Source: Chamaecyparis obtusa
Taxonomy: Eukaryota; Streptophyta; Pinopsida; Cupressales; Cupressaceae
Direction of reading: 5' to 3'
Length of the DNA: 64,000 bases
NCBI GenBank assembly: GCA_027943335.1
Contig: BSBK01000873.1
Location: 615,501-679,500, forward strand
Positions 44,802-55,644 of the stretch are shown one piece after another. How positions within the stretch are numbered: the first letter of the stretch is position 1; each line of letters starts with the position of its first letter. The notes under the pieces are model-generated. The model did not search any database. It worked only from the letters and a program-made list of their open reading frames with translations, and was not told where the DNA came from. The translations under genes and the position numbers were made by a program.

Positions 44802-45595
44802 TTGGAGACACTACAATCATGGAAATGGCCAAGTACAAATTCAGTTTTACTATATACTGCAGTACTGTTTTGGTCAGTGAAGTTGATATGTGATATATCA
44901 TGGCTTGCAATCTTAGAGGAAGACATTTTAAGGTATGTATAAGCTTTAGTTAAGATTGCAAGTGTTTTGGTGTAGGTACCAGTGAGATACAATAATTGGA
45001 AGGTATAAAGAGATAGGGTTTATCCATTTTACAAGGGTTTCAAAATTTGACTAAGTCTGTAAAACCTACCCGTGTCTATTTCTTAATTACCTTTTCCAAG
45101 CAGTTATGTCTTTTTATTCAGTTACTTGGCGAATGCAGCTTTGTCTTAATCTCCAAATTATTGTGATTAGTGACTTAATATTCAGCAATCTAGTGAGCGG
45201 TCAACAAATGAGGTTATCTCCAAGTCTCGCAATGGAACAGTCAAGTCATGAAACATTTGGAGATTCAGAGATGACTGTTGATGCATATTTTGATCAATGA
45301 TTATCCCTGAGTCTCAAGACAAAATATGAGTTAAGACAAGTATCTGGTGACTATTGGAATGCTTTTGTCACTGGATCTCGTGATCAGATCAAGGTTAAGT
45401 AAAGTGTTTAAAAACTTAGAGATAGTGTCTTGTCACTCAAACTCATGGTCAAACCATAGTCAAGACAGACATTCAAAGATCTTGAGAAAGGATTGTTGTC
45501 GCATAATCTCCAGATGGTGTGGGGTTAAACTACTTGCCACAATTAAGGATAACGGGCCGATAGGTCAAGGAAAGATCAACAATGGTTGTGAAGCC
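44802..45595 (+). repeat. 5' LTR of element B, left part (approximate)
   Basis: It contains TTGTTGTCGCATAATC near 45490, like GGTTGTCGCATAATC near 3487 in the LTR of element 1. It stops at the AAGCC duplication (45591-45595) where element A begins. Confidence 0.45.
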
Positions 45596-48252
45596 TATTA
45601 GTTCCCCTTCTCTTTCTATTTGCAGGTTTACACTATGATTGACAACTCAATGTCACTGACTCTATTACCGCTCCAAAGTCTGCAAGGAAAAGGGCCAATT
45701 AACAAGGATCAACAAGAATCCTCCTAAACTTTTAGCCTAAATTCCCAGGCGAGTACCCTTGATTCACTTCTTGAAAGGAATCACTAAATGTTATACAACT
45801 ATACCCTTTACAAATAGATTGAAAGATTTTATCATTTATATGTGTGTGCGTGATTGATGATCATGAATTGCCTCTAGAGAATGGACCAGTGCCTCAATCT
45901 AGGGCATAGAGTCACTTAACAATACATATCAAATGAGAACCACAACTAAAATACCCTTGAATTTAGAATAAGTGCTTTTCCTATTATCCCTCTCACTCCC
46001 AAACCTGATCATCAAATTCCTATCCAATCATGAACTCACTGAAACTACCTTAAAGACTTTAATCCTAACTTTGTTAGGAACTCAAAGATAATTCCACAAT
46101 ACTCTTTGTTTACCATATGCTAACACACTTTGTGACATTAACATATATGAGCCCAAGATCAAAACAAGAAGACAAACATAAATCTGAGATTGGAATTCAA
46201 ATGTATTCTCATTAAGATTTGCAGAATCAATACATTATCAAGGCAACAAAATGCTAGGACAAAAAACCCTAAATCCAAGCTCTCCTTGTTCAATATAATA
46301 CCATCAAAAACCAAGGACCAAAAAGAAAGTTTCTGGAACCCTCTCAAAGTCAAAAATACAACAATATATACCCCCTAGTCATCTTGGAATCCTGAAACAA
46401 GATGCAACAAGCTACGAATGACTGAGGTTAGGGTTTCCACCCACCAAAACAACTAGAAAACAATCAAAATTTAATGCATTGGATGGAAAACCAAGCAATC
46501 CTGAACTGAACAAATCCTAGTCTGATTATTCACCTGAAACATGCCTCGAGCAACTGATTACCTACATTTCAATGTACAAACCCTCTACAATCAATCATCA
46601 GGCCACTTGACCACACTGCAGCAGTCAGCTCAACTAATTTCATCAAATCTAGCCGCCCAGGCATTAAAATTTAGTCCTTTCTATTTACTTGGCATGGCAC
46701 CCCAGGCAGGAAAAATCAGGTCAAGACGGCAACCCAGATCCTCTTCATTATTCTCCAACTGCGAACGTCCTGGAAAAATTAATTCTAAACAACCCATTTT
46801 TTTTATATGGCTCTCTGTTTTAAACCGTGTCGAAAACCCTGCAAAAATATTTGAATTTCAAAAATAATGGCTACAGGCTCAGGCTTAAAACACGACGGTC
46901 GATCCATTTCCTTCCTAGCAAATCGGGCGGTCGTCATTAATCTCATAATAGTCATAGGCCCCTTGAAAAGTATTAGGCCCCGTCAGCAACCTCTCGGTGA
47001 ATGAAAATCGAGCACATCAGCAATGAATCGGCACACTGGACCCACTCTGCATAAGCCTTTAATCGAATGGCTGGCATAAGATTGCATTGCCTCAAAAGAT
47101 TCTATGCGAAGATACACCAACCGTCAGATCCTGAATCTGTGATTCCTCCTAAAAAATTTGGGCTCACTAACATGACCAAATCATCATTACGTGGACCAAT
47201 CAAAGACGAACAACTCAGAAGCACCTAGCAAATGGTCCCATTGACACAACCAATGAGAAGGCTCTAAATGTAATATATGTTAGTGGACCCACAACCGTCG
47301 TCATGAACACCTGGAAAATCAGATGGCTGGGTTATGATCTCAAGGGCTCAAAAGATTCTATGAGATCATGCGCCTGCCATAGATCTTGAATCTTTGCCAA
47401 CGTCACCGTAGCCTTGACCCCACCCTGTCGTGTAAGATGCTTCACCGAATCAAAAACCGCCACGTTGTAATAGACTGACAAGCGGACCCCCTTCGACTTT
47501 TCCTACCATGCACAGGTCCTCTGACAACATCCACCTCAGGTCCACATCAACCAACCAGAGACCGCCATTTGTTCACACCTGGCAGTGGACCCACTGAGAG
47601 CATCATACCGCCTAGAAGATCGGACGGGGGGCGCAAGATCGCATGGGGGAGGAATATTCCATGCGATCATGTGCCGACTGTTAGATCTTGAATCTTAAAA
47701 CCAGGCCCCGCTGACAGCACACAAGTCACTGGTTAGCAACCAATAAAACATCGCCACCTCAGCAATAAGCGACACCAAAGACGGGCCCGCCGGGACAGAT
47801 GTCACCTCTTCACATGATCGCATGTCAGAAACTCTGACAACGGGAAGCCACGAGATTATGTGACAGCCACAAGTTTTCAAGGTTGAAACATAGGAAAAAT
47901 TATTGTGGGGAACTTAGGCTTAGGGAAATATTAAGCGCTAAGGACATAGGAAATATTAAAGCTGTAGGCGGTAGAAACTTAGGAAAAATTAAACGAGTAC
48001 CGACCTAGGATAAAAAATAAGGGACACGGCCCCGCGGGTGATAAAATAAAAAGGCACATGGGTTATAAGACTTTTAAGTGGCCCAAAAAGTAACATAAAA
48101 TTAGAATAAGACCAGGGCACACTAGGGTTTTCTTTCCCAACGGCTAGAAATTTGAAAATTTTGACCTAGGGCTTAAGGCAAGAGACACAGAAAATAATGC
48201 AGAGGCCAGAGGGAAAAGGGTAAAGCCATGAAAGTTTTTGCAGGCACTAACA
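45596..48252 (-). repeat. 3' LTR of element A
   Basis: 2,657 bp. On the minus strand it starts TGTTAGTGCCTGCAAAAA at 48252 and ends GAACTAATA at 45596. It is the fuller copy: the 5' LTR lacks about 445 bp found here at about 47176-47620. Confidence 0.88.
46800..46812 (-). promoter_or_regulatory. TATA-like box in the 3' LTR of A
   Basis: CCATATAAAAAAA on the minus strand, matched by CCATATAAAAC at 56975-56985 in the 5' LTR. It is a motif match only. Confidence 0.4.
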
Positions 48253-48470
48253 GTGGCTCTGTCTGGGGATGCATGTCTCTTGCAGGCATGGCAAGAATTC
48301 AGAATTTTTGGGTTAAAGCAGACCACCCCACAGGACAAAGACTAAACAACAGAGAGCAACAGGACAAAGCCCCAGGAACTAAGACAAAACGAAACAGGGG
48401 CAAGCAACTTATTTACAGAAATTTACAATATATACAAACCTAACTACTGTTCATGGAAATAAGAATACCT

Positions 48471-49741
48471 TCAACTGAAGTATTTCTTCAAGAATTGTCC
48501 ATGAACTGGCAATTCTTGAACTTCACGATTTAATTCCTTGACAATATATGAATCTTGGCCCCATTTCTCATGGATTAGATATGGCCCTAACCAGAGTGGG
48601 TCAAATTTTCCATGTTTGTCTTTATCCTCCAGTCTAGCATTCCAACTCAACACCAAATCACCAGCTTCAAACTTCCTCTCAACAGCCTTCTTGTCATACA
48701 AATTTTTAACCTGTAACTACAATTTGGCATTCTTTGAAGCTGACTCTCTTCTAGTTTCATCCAGCCTGATGAGATCTTCAATTCTCAATTGCATTTCATC
48801 ATTTATGTCATCATAATATAACTGAACAAACTTATATATCTCCAATAAATTATTTTGAGGCATCCTTGCATGTATCCCATACACCAAGTCAAATGGTGCA
48901 CAACCAATTGCCTTCTTTACAATCACCCTATCAGCCCATAGAGCTAATAGAAACTTTGAATTCCATGCCTTCTTATTCTTTTCAAGAATCCTCTTGAGAA
49001 TTTTCATCAAGCTTTTGTTAGATGATTCTGCCTGTCCATTTCCTTGTGGATGATAAGGTGAGGAATTTGACCTCTGAATTCCTAGACATTTACAGAATCC
49101 TTTGTACTCAGCAGACCTGAAGCACATTGCATTGTCACTAACTATCCTCTCAGAGAAACCAAACCTTGTAACAATATTATTCAATAGAAAATCAATTACC
49201 ACCTTACTAGTTGCATTTCTTGTAGGGATAGCCTCTACCCATTTTGTGAAATAATCAGTAGCAACTAGTATCCAAGAATGTCCCCAACTAGACTTGTTTG
49301 GTATCTCCCCTATGAAATCTATTCCCCATTGTTGGAAAGGAGCCTGTACTTCTCCTGGCCTTAAGGGCATATTTCCTAAAAATTTAAGCTTACCAGAGAA
49401 CCTTTGACAAGCATCACACCTCCTTACCAACTGTTATGCATCTTTGAAGATTGTGGACCACCGGAATCCTGCTGTCAAGATTTTATGATTTTGGTCTTAC
49501 CCATATAACGCCCACCACAAACGCCCTCATGCATTTCTTTTATCAACTTGTTAGCCTGACTTTCATCCACACATTTCAAAAGTATGCAATCCAAATTTTT
49601 CCTATAGAGTTTACATTTTACAATCACATACCTGATGGCCTGTAACATCAATGTCCTCTTCTGATTGTAATCCATTTCTGCTGGACATTTCATGTTCCTT
49701 AAGTAATAGATAATATCTTGATACCATATACAATCATCCAT
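48471..49741 (-). pseudogene. Element A integrase
   Basis: The N-terminal HHCC zinc finger spans KEMHEGVCGGRYMGK and MVRRCDACQRFSGK (about 49550-49430, with a stop between). The catalytic core shows WGIDFIGEIPNKSSWGHSW (first Asp), then VATDYFTKWVEAIPTRNAT, SDNAMCF (second Asp) and NGQAESSNKSL (Glu), so D,D,E is intact. The C-terminal part at 48471-48701 carries the GPY/F module (GPYLIHEKWGQDSYIV) and ends HGQFLKKYFS. The style of the core (ATDYFTKW, NGxAESSNKSL, LWADRV) is that of the Tat clade. It would insert the element DNA into chromosomes. The gene ends about 220 bp before the 3' LTR. Confidence 0.92.
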
Positions 49742-49774
49742 ATCATAGGTGTAATCAATCTCAGTCTGGTTTAT

Positions 49775-50188
49775 CTAATTTGCATCAAGATTGGATTGAG
49801 CCATCAATTTTGCTAATCCTTGTCCTCTGACCAATTTGTTAATCTGGATATCAATGTTGAATTCTTGAATTTTATTTATCCATCTGCATCTCCTCTCAGA
49901 CACCTCTTGCTGTGAGAAAATATCCTTAATTGCTGCACTTGGTGCAAAGGCAATCATAATTGTTCGCATCAAATAACATCTAAAAGCTTTCATAGCTTTC
50001 ACCAATGCATATGCTTGTTTTTCCTTGATGTCATACTTCAATTCAGCAGCCTGCAAAGACTTACTAAAAAATGCAATAGGCTGCTCATAACCTTCATTAT
50101 TTCTCCACAACAATACTGCAGCAATGGTATGAAAAGATGCAAAGGATAAAATATGCATTGGGATATTGTAATCAGGTGCCTTAAGCAC
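49775..50188 (-). pseudogene. Element A native RNase H, first catalytic Asp absent
   Basis: 137 codons are open. The domain follows RT in the usual gypsy position: MHILSFASFHTIAAVLLW, EQPIAFFSKSLQAAELKY, EKQAYALVKAMKAFRCYL, and ends GQGLAKLMAQ. Where active gypsy RNase H has DAS(D), this reads SFAS, so the first metal-binding Asp is missing. As I know the Tat clade, this native domain is commonly degenerate while an extra archaeal-type RNase H supplies the activity. A TAA separates it from the integrase frame. Confidence 0.88.
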
Positions 50189-50260
50189 AAGTGCATCTTT
50201 AAAAGCTTGCTTAATATTCTTGAAAGCTTCATTAGGCTCACCTTCCCAATTGATAACAGA

Positions 50261-51067
50261 TCACTTCTTTAACATCTTTGATATTGGTCTAGTAACTTCA
50301 GCAAAATTTGTTACAAATCTTCTCAAGAAGTTTACCTGACCAAAGAAGGACCGAATTCCTTTGATATTCTTTGGTCTTTGAGTCTTATCAATGGCAGCCA
50401 CTCTTTCAGGATCAATTCTAACTCCTTGCTTGCCAACCAAGTGGCCAAGCAACTTACCCTCAGTGACACCAAATGCACATTTCCTTGGATTTAATGAAAT
50501 TCCATATTCCAATGCCCTCACAAATATTTTTTCTAAAGGACTACAATGATCTTCTTCCTTCTTGGAATAGGCAGTTAAATCATCTTGATAAACTACAAGG
50601 AAATCATCAATAAAATCAGAAAAGACAACATCCATTGCCCTCTGAAAAGTTGCACCAGCATTTGTGAGACCAAAAGGCATTCTCACATAAACATATGTCG
50701 CCCAAGGTGTAGTGAAAGTTGTCTTAAATTGTTTTGATTCTTTTACAATTACCTAATTGTAACCAGAGAAACCATCCATCATAGACAATTATTCTGATCC
50801 AGTGACTCTCTCCAACATAGCTTCCATATTGGGCAGACAATAGTTATCCTTTAATGAGCTGATGTTCAAATTTCTGAAATCTACACAAAGTCTGATGTCA
50901 CCATTTTTTTTCCTGACAGGGACCAAATTCGAAACCCAAAAAGAATGCCTAATAGGCTTGATAATTCCAGCATCTCTTAGCTTTATTGATTCTTCTTGCA
51001 TCTTGGCTGCCAAAGTAGGATTTATAGGCCTTTGTTTTTGCCTAAAAGGTTTAGCATCTTCTTTCAA
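50261..51067 (-). pseudogene. Element A reverse transcriptase (YQDD)
   Basis: The N-terminal part (50789-51067) has KPFRQKQRPINPTLAAKMQE, then VSNLVPVRKKNGDIRLCVDF (RT blocks 1-2) and a stop after RVTGSE. Then come MDGFSGYNQ and TTFTTPWATYVYVRMPFGL, and from 50686 MPFGLTNAGATFQRAMDVVF. The catalytic box reads VVYQDDLTAYSKK (YQDD at 50579-50590): both Asp residues are kept, and the second residue is Gln where Val, Ile or Met is usual. It ends SFFGQVNFLRRFV. The linker upstream (51098-51457) ends FRHVFAWSYDDL, normal for gypsy RT. Confidence 0.92.
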
Positions 51068-51097
51068 AGGAATAACATGCTGAAATAAGTCTTCTCT

Positions 51098-51457
51098 TTA
51101 AACCTTCAAATCATCATATGACCATGCAAAAACATGCCTGAATTTTCTTAATAATTCAATCAAAGACTTCCTTACCTTTTGAGACATGTCCTTACCAATG
51201 TACACCTTCTTAGGTGCCTCTTGTGTTCCAAGATTTATCTCCACTAAATCCATATGATCTTCCTTTTTAATATCCTTCTGAACTCTATCCTGGTTATCAA
51301 ATACAGTTTCTAGAACAAGTCCCTTAGGAACTTTGTTAGTTTTAAGTTGAATGACTTCATTACAAAGGATAACCTCCTTTCCTTCTATAGTCTCAATCAG
51401 AGCTAAACAATCAAATTCGTGACCATGATACCAATCTTCACAACTCATAAATTTCAA
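51098..51457 (-). pseudogene. Element A linker between archaeal RNase H and RT
   Basis: 119 open codons, mostly acidic and hydrophilic, ending KSLIELLRKFRHVFAWSYDD, the segment that normally precedes gypsy RT. The first part (CEDWYHGHEFDCLALIET) is not recognised. It lies between the two enzyme domains in one polyprotein. Confidence 0.6.
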
Positions 51458-51559
51458 AATGTCCTAGTCATCCTCAAAGACTTGCCAATTTTCAACATTG
51501 TCTGGTAGACTAGGCCTAGTCTAAATTTCAACTTTAGAGAAGCCAGCAAAAGTAATATC

Positions 51560-51950
51560 ACTGGGATTGCTTGCTATATTGGCTAACAAATCAACCATCT
51601 TATTATTACTTCTATTCTTTCATTCAATATTGAAAGCATCAAAACATTCAAGCAAATCCGACATAGCATTTCTATATTGTTTCAACCTCTTATTCTTTGA
51701 AGCATACACTGACCTTACTTGGGACACCACCAATCCATAATCCCCTACAACCTTTATGCACTTAATCCCATGCTCTTGTGCCAATTTTAGTCCTAACAAC
51801 AATGCTTCATATTCTGCTATATTATTGGTACAAAAGAAATTCAATGTGAAAGAGAACTTGTAGGTATTTCCATTAGGAGAAATAAGTAGGATACCTACCC
51901 CTGCACCATCTTTGCAACTAGCACCATCAAAGTACATCACCCACAAATCA
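51560..51950 (-). pseudogene. Archaeal-type RNase H of element A, upstream of RT
   Basis: It lies in the open frame 51620-52255 after the protease tail. The catalytic blocks are WVMYFDGASCKDGAGVG (Asp at 51926-51928), CTNNIAEYEALLLGLKLAQE (Glu in AEYE) and KVVGDYGLVVSQV (Asp; family usually GDSxLV). After a TGA (51620-51622) the same frame reads NKMVDLLANIA with the fourth acidic residue (Asp codon 51590-51592). All four metal ligands are therefore present, apart from the stop. This fits the archaeal-type (aRNH) domain known from Tat elements, which removes RNA from the hybrid. Its place between protease and RT is unusual, since I know it between native RNase H and integrase. Confidence 0.85.
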
Positions 51951-52139
51951 CCCTTCACAGATTTGACATTCACCTCAACAAAGATTGGTGGCAATATAGA
52001 TTCCCTCTCAAGCATAGGGATTTCTGCCCTGAAAGCATTGATGTCAGTATCCACAAAGCATGTAGTTTCATTGTCAATATTCCTTTCAATCATGTGGCAT
52101 ACCCTTGGCTCTCGCTCAATCTTGATAAACTGGTCATCA

Positions 52140-52825
52140 ATCTTGAAAGTTGCATAAGACAAGTCACATTGCAAACTTCCACCCATGGCAGCACTCCATC
52201 TTCTAGATAATAGCATCCCATAATGAGGAGGGATGTCCACCACTAAAACACTCATGGTTAATTATTTCTCTGGATAAACTGCCAGTCTATAGGGCATTGC
52301 ATTTATAGTACCAATCACTGGTACTTCTCTCTGATCCATTGCACAACATTTTCCTTGGACTGTATCAACTTTAAGGCCCAATTTCTCCATGATTTTGAAA
52401 GGCATGACAGTATTTGAGGCACCTGAATCAATCATGCAGTTCCTCAATTTCATTCCATTCACAATGACACTCAAGAAAAATGGATCTATATTTTCAAGGC
52501 TAGCATTGACAGAACTATCCAAGTATATAGGTGGAATTTGGGACACCATTCCCTGAGCTTCTACTCTTTTCAAAACCTTAGGCTGAGATTCATTGCATGC
52601 AACATCATTATTATGGACATTATCTACCCATGCAATAGCTTTGTCCTTATGTTCAAGGATTTTCAATAATTCTGACAAAGGAACCTTAACTATGATCTGA
52701 GACAATATAGCTAACATATCAACACAAGCAGAAGGAGGAATCTCAATCTGCACTGCTTTAGTGTCCTTTTGTTTATTCAATATATTATGTGTATTGGTGA
52801 CTCTCATCTTTTCATCTTTAACCAT
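52140..52825 (-). pseudogene. Element A aspartic protease
   Basis: The frame 52262-52825 carries LRNCMIDSGASNTVMPFKIM, the active-site DSGA, with KLGLKVDTVQGKCCAMDQRE after it. A stop at 52262 is followed by VVDIPPHYGMLLSRRW and AAMGGSLQCDLSYATFKID, the C-terminal protease blocks typical of Tat elements. It would cleave Gag-Pol. The upstream 90 codons (VKDEKMRV..., LSQIIVKVPLSELLKILEHK) are the gag-protease linker. Confidence 0.9.
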
Positions 52826-52960
52826 TGTATTAACTGGCTTCTCTATTTCATTAGAAATTTTTCAACTCAACCTCCCTTAGGTTCCCATTTCTTACCTTTT
52901 ACATTCTTGAACCTTGTCATATGATCAGTTTTTGACTTACTCTCACCTGGTTCTCCGGAG

Positions 52961-53420
52961 TTGGTGTTCTTTATAAAAATTCATGTAGCCTTCCCACTTG
53001 CATCCCTTGCCACCATGCCTCTAGTGTGCAATTGGGCTATCATTTCTGCAGTAATTCTATCCATCTCTTCTCTTGAAAGTCTTATTAAATTCACTAGCTC
53101 AGAGGAAGAAATCATGTTACATGTCTTTCCATCAATGTCATCATTATCAGAAAAGACCTCCTGATGGAAAAGTCCCTGATTGTGTCTCTTTGAGCTTACA
53201 TCTGTTTCTTCATCAATATCAGAATCCTCTTCATATCCTACATACGAAGTTGCCATATTGCACCCAATGTCATCATGAGTTTCTTTTTGATCTAGTTCTT
53301 CATTATTCTCATCTTGATATGCTAACATGGATTGTGCAACCACACAATGTTCTACAGAATGAGGGGACTGCCATGCTATGCAACATGGTGTATCCTCTAT
53401 AACATTTATAGAAGATTTTT
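52961..53420 (-). pseudogene. Element A gag C-terminus with degraded zinc knuckle
   Basis: On the minus strand at about 53385-53345 the reading CCIAWQSPHSVEHC corresponds to the CIACQSPHDPDHC knuckle of element B, with the second Cys replaced by Trp. The following 120 codons are acidic, with LIRLSREEMDRITAEMIAQL similar to EEIAQINADMVTQA in B. Confidence 0.65.
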
Positions 53421-53655
53421 GTAAAGGGTCAGGGACAAGTCTGTCATTATTTCCTCTTGCAGTAGGGATAATAGGCTTGTCATCCCTCCATTGGGTGTTG
53501 TAGGGATAATTCTACAATCTATTCTGCCTACTGAAATTATTGTTCAATTGAGGCTTTTCATTGGCAAGAGCATTATTAATTCTATTGGTAGGTGCCTTCA
53601 AACCCTTCAATGCACTCAGCACCTTATCCAATTTGTCTTCCTCTTGTTTCTTGTT

Positions 53656-54307
53656 TCAAACATTTCTCTCATTATCCTGTTTATACTTTTTATCTCCAAA
53701 CAACTTTGGATCATCTCTCTTTCCATCCAACTTTCCTGATATATTCATATTGTTTTCAATATTGACAACAATCCTAAAAGCATCTCTAAGAGTTCTTGGT
53801 TCCTTGTCCCTCAACAAGTATCCCATTTTTCCATCAAATTCTTTAAAGTATGTGGTTAAACAAACATTGTCATCTAACCTCATAGCTTGAAATAACTTAT
53901 GCATGCCCTTCTGAAATCTCATATTAAGTTCGGTTGCAGACTCATTCTGATTTTTCCTTATGGTGTTAAATCCATTCAACATAAAGCTAGCATTAGGCCT
54001 ATCACCATATTTTTCTTTAAAACATTTCTCAAAAGAATCTCATGTATCAATACATTTGTCAGGAAGTCTCTTGAACCAAATCCCTTGCATCTTCCATCAA
54101 GGATTCAACAAACAATTTCATGACTACATCCTCATGCTCAACCTCATAATCATTCAATACATCAATAAATAACCTAAGATGTTCTTCACAACTAATAGCA
54201 TTGTTACCAGCAAACTTAGGTATCTTATCTCTTATATCAGTTGGAAAAGCATTTGGGTAGCCAAGTATCCCATCAAAACTAATTTGCCTATAGCCTTCTA
54301 ATTGCAT
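53656..54307 (-). pseudogene. Element A gag core
   Basis: Two open stretches form the retrotransposon gag domain. 54059-54307 has FDGILGYPNAFPTDIRDKIP, ISCEEHLRLFIDVLNDYEVE and DVVMKLFVESLMEDARDL. 53656-53982 has MLNGFNTIRKNQNESATELN, MRFQKGMHKLFQAMRLDDNV and DGKMGYLLRDKEPRTLRDAF. Element B has the same order at 62380-62990. This is the capsid-forming part. Confidence 0.85.
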
Positions 54308-54666
54308 AGGTCTTCTTTGAAAACTTGAACTAGTATTACCACTAGAACAGTAGTAATCATAGATGGCATACCTAATTCAACAGTAGATGGGTCAGAAATA
54401 TTTGCTGATGAAGCCTTCAAGAACTGGATCTTTTGTTTCTTTTCAACAATAGAAGCCTCAATTTCAGCTCTCTCCAATTCTTTAGCTAGATCTTCATCTT
54501 CTTTTCTTTTCCTTTCTATCTCTGTTTCCTTACTTAAGTTAGGTGATGGGATTTTTGGTATTTCCACTGGCTTGCTTGTTTGGGGTCTAACCACCTTCTG
54601 GTTTCCCTTTTCTCCTATAACAACAATAGGTCTAGTAATCACATGCCCATCTTTATCCTTAGCCAA
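54298..54666 (-). pseudogene. Element A gag middle segment, Lys/Glu coiled coil
   Basis: 122 open codons: a basic, Pro-rich start (VRPQTSKPVEIPKIPSPN) and then a charged helix (ERKRKEDEDLAKELERAEIE ASIVEKKQKI). The matching segment of B is at 62010-62190. The helix may serve in Gag multimerisation (inference). Confidence 0.7.
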
Positions 54667-54684
54667 AGGAGTGTAACCTTGAAC

Positions 54685-55449
54685 CTATCTGATCACAAGG
54701 CCTTCTTCATCAAACTCATGGTCCTGCAGCAAATGTTCCTGCTCACTTCTCAAAGCTTCAAGATCACCAAAAACATCATGTTGCAAAGTTTTAGGAGCAG
54801 AAGCAAGCATCTTGTTTCTCTCCTTCGTCTCATTTATTTTTCTAAGAAGAGACTGTCTTTCCATCAAAGCATTCACCTTTTCAGCCTCACTTTCCTCTTG
54901 TAACCTCTTATATATGGCATTCAGATCATTTGGATCTACCATAGTATCTTTAGAGCTTGATGACACATCTATATCAGTAGAATTATGATATGGGAAATGG
55001 ACCGGTTTTGGTCCCATTGGCTGCCTTCTAAACATATCCTCATCAGGATCTAAATTTGGCCTAAAACCCATGACTCTTTCTTGCACATCCTGCCCTGTAG
55101 GCAATGAACTTTTATCTTGAAAAATTGATTCTGGGGTATCATAAAATTTTTTCTCAGAGCGACCACTATCATATTTTGAACTTTTATACTGTGATCCCTC
55201 TTCACTTGAACATACATGTGGTGCTCTACTTCTAACATTATTTTGCTCTCTCATAAGAGCACTTGTAGATACTTCATTTCTCCTGATCCATCTTTTCTTT
55301 CCTAACCTAGGTAACTGTTCCAGAGTAATCTCTAGATTTTTCTTGACAAAAGACCTAGTATTCCTTCTTTTGTCCATGATTTCAATTCTTTTTTTTAACA
55401 CTGGTTCTAACCTTTGAGTCACCACCCACGAAAATGGGAAATCTTTCAA
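54685..55449 (-). pseudogene. Element A gag N-terminal segment
   Basis: 254 codons are open from a first ATG at 55449; the start is not certain. The protein is hydrophilic: a basic N-terminus (KKRWIRRNEVS), a Ser/Asp-rich middle (DIDVSSSSKDTMVDP) and a C-terminal helix (IYKRLQEESEAEKVNALMER). B has a related segment at 61322-61981 (EEFHKLEKRLHEQ, RQQREKEKEDK). No named domain was recognised. Long N-terminal gag extensions occur in Tat/Ogre elements. Confidence 0.7.
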
Positions 55450-55516
55450 GCTTTAAGAAAACAACTAAAAATAACAAGAGAAACAAGAGTCCAGTACAAC
55501 TTCTATCTCTAGACTC

Positions 55517-55534
55517 TCCCCAGCAGAGTCGCCA
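55517..55534 (-). promoter_or_regulatory. Inherited primer-binding site of element A
   Basis: On the minus strand TGGCGACTCTGCTGGGGA, the version shared with elements 1 and B. From memory it complements the 3' end of plant tRNA-Arg(ACG) including CCA. Confidence 0.7.
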
Positions 55535-55577
55535 ATCTGTTGGTGGCTCAGATGGGGCAAATCAATCTGGTCAATAA

Positions 55578-55641
55578 AATTTTGACTTTACAAGATAACC
55601 TCAACCAGAGATTCTTGGTTCGATCCCCAACGGAGTCGCCA
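55578..55641 (+). other. tRNA-Arg-like 3' half next to the 5' LTR of A
   Basis: On the plus strand AACCAGAGATTC (about 55603) leads to TGGTTCGATCCCCAACGG and then AGTCGCCA, ending at 55641 next to the LTR. From memory it matches the anticodon-stem to CCA part of plant tRNA-Arg(ACG) with about three mismatches in 39 bases, including the T-loop TTCGATC and the non-genomic CCA. The 5' anticodon stem CTGGT (about 55567) can pair with ACCAG, but the loop between is about 32 bases instead of 7. The last 18 bases, read in reverse, act as a second primer-site copy (55624-55641). Confidence 0.6.
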
Positions 55642-55644
55642 ATC

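Noticed and set aside
46541..46867. 108-codon frame with a partial copy at 56855-57043
   Set aside because: It is LTR sequence of element A read on the opposite strand, with no recognisable protein.
53491..53890. Plus-strand Phe/Leu/Ser-rich frames within element A
   Set aside because: They are antisense to the gag core of A and typical of low-complexity shadow frames.
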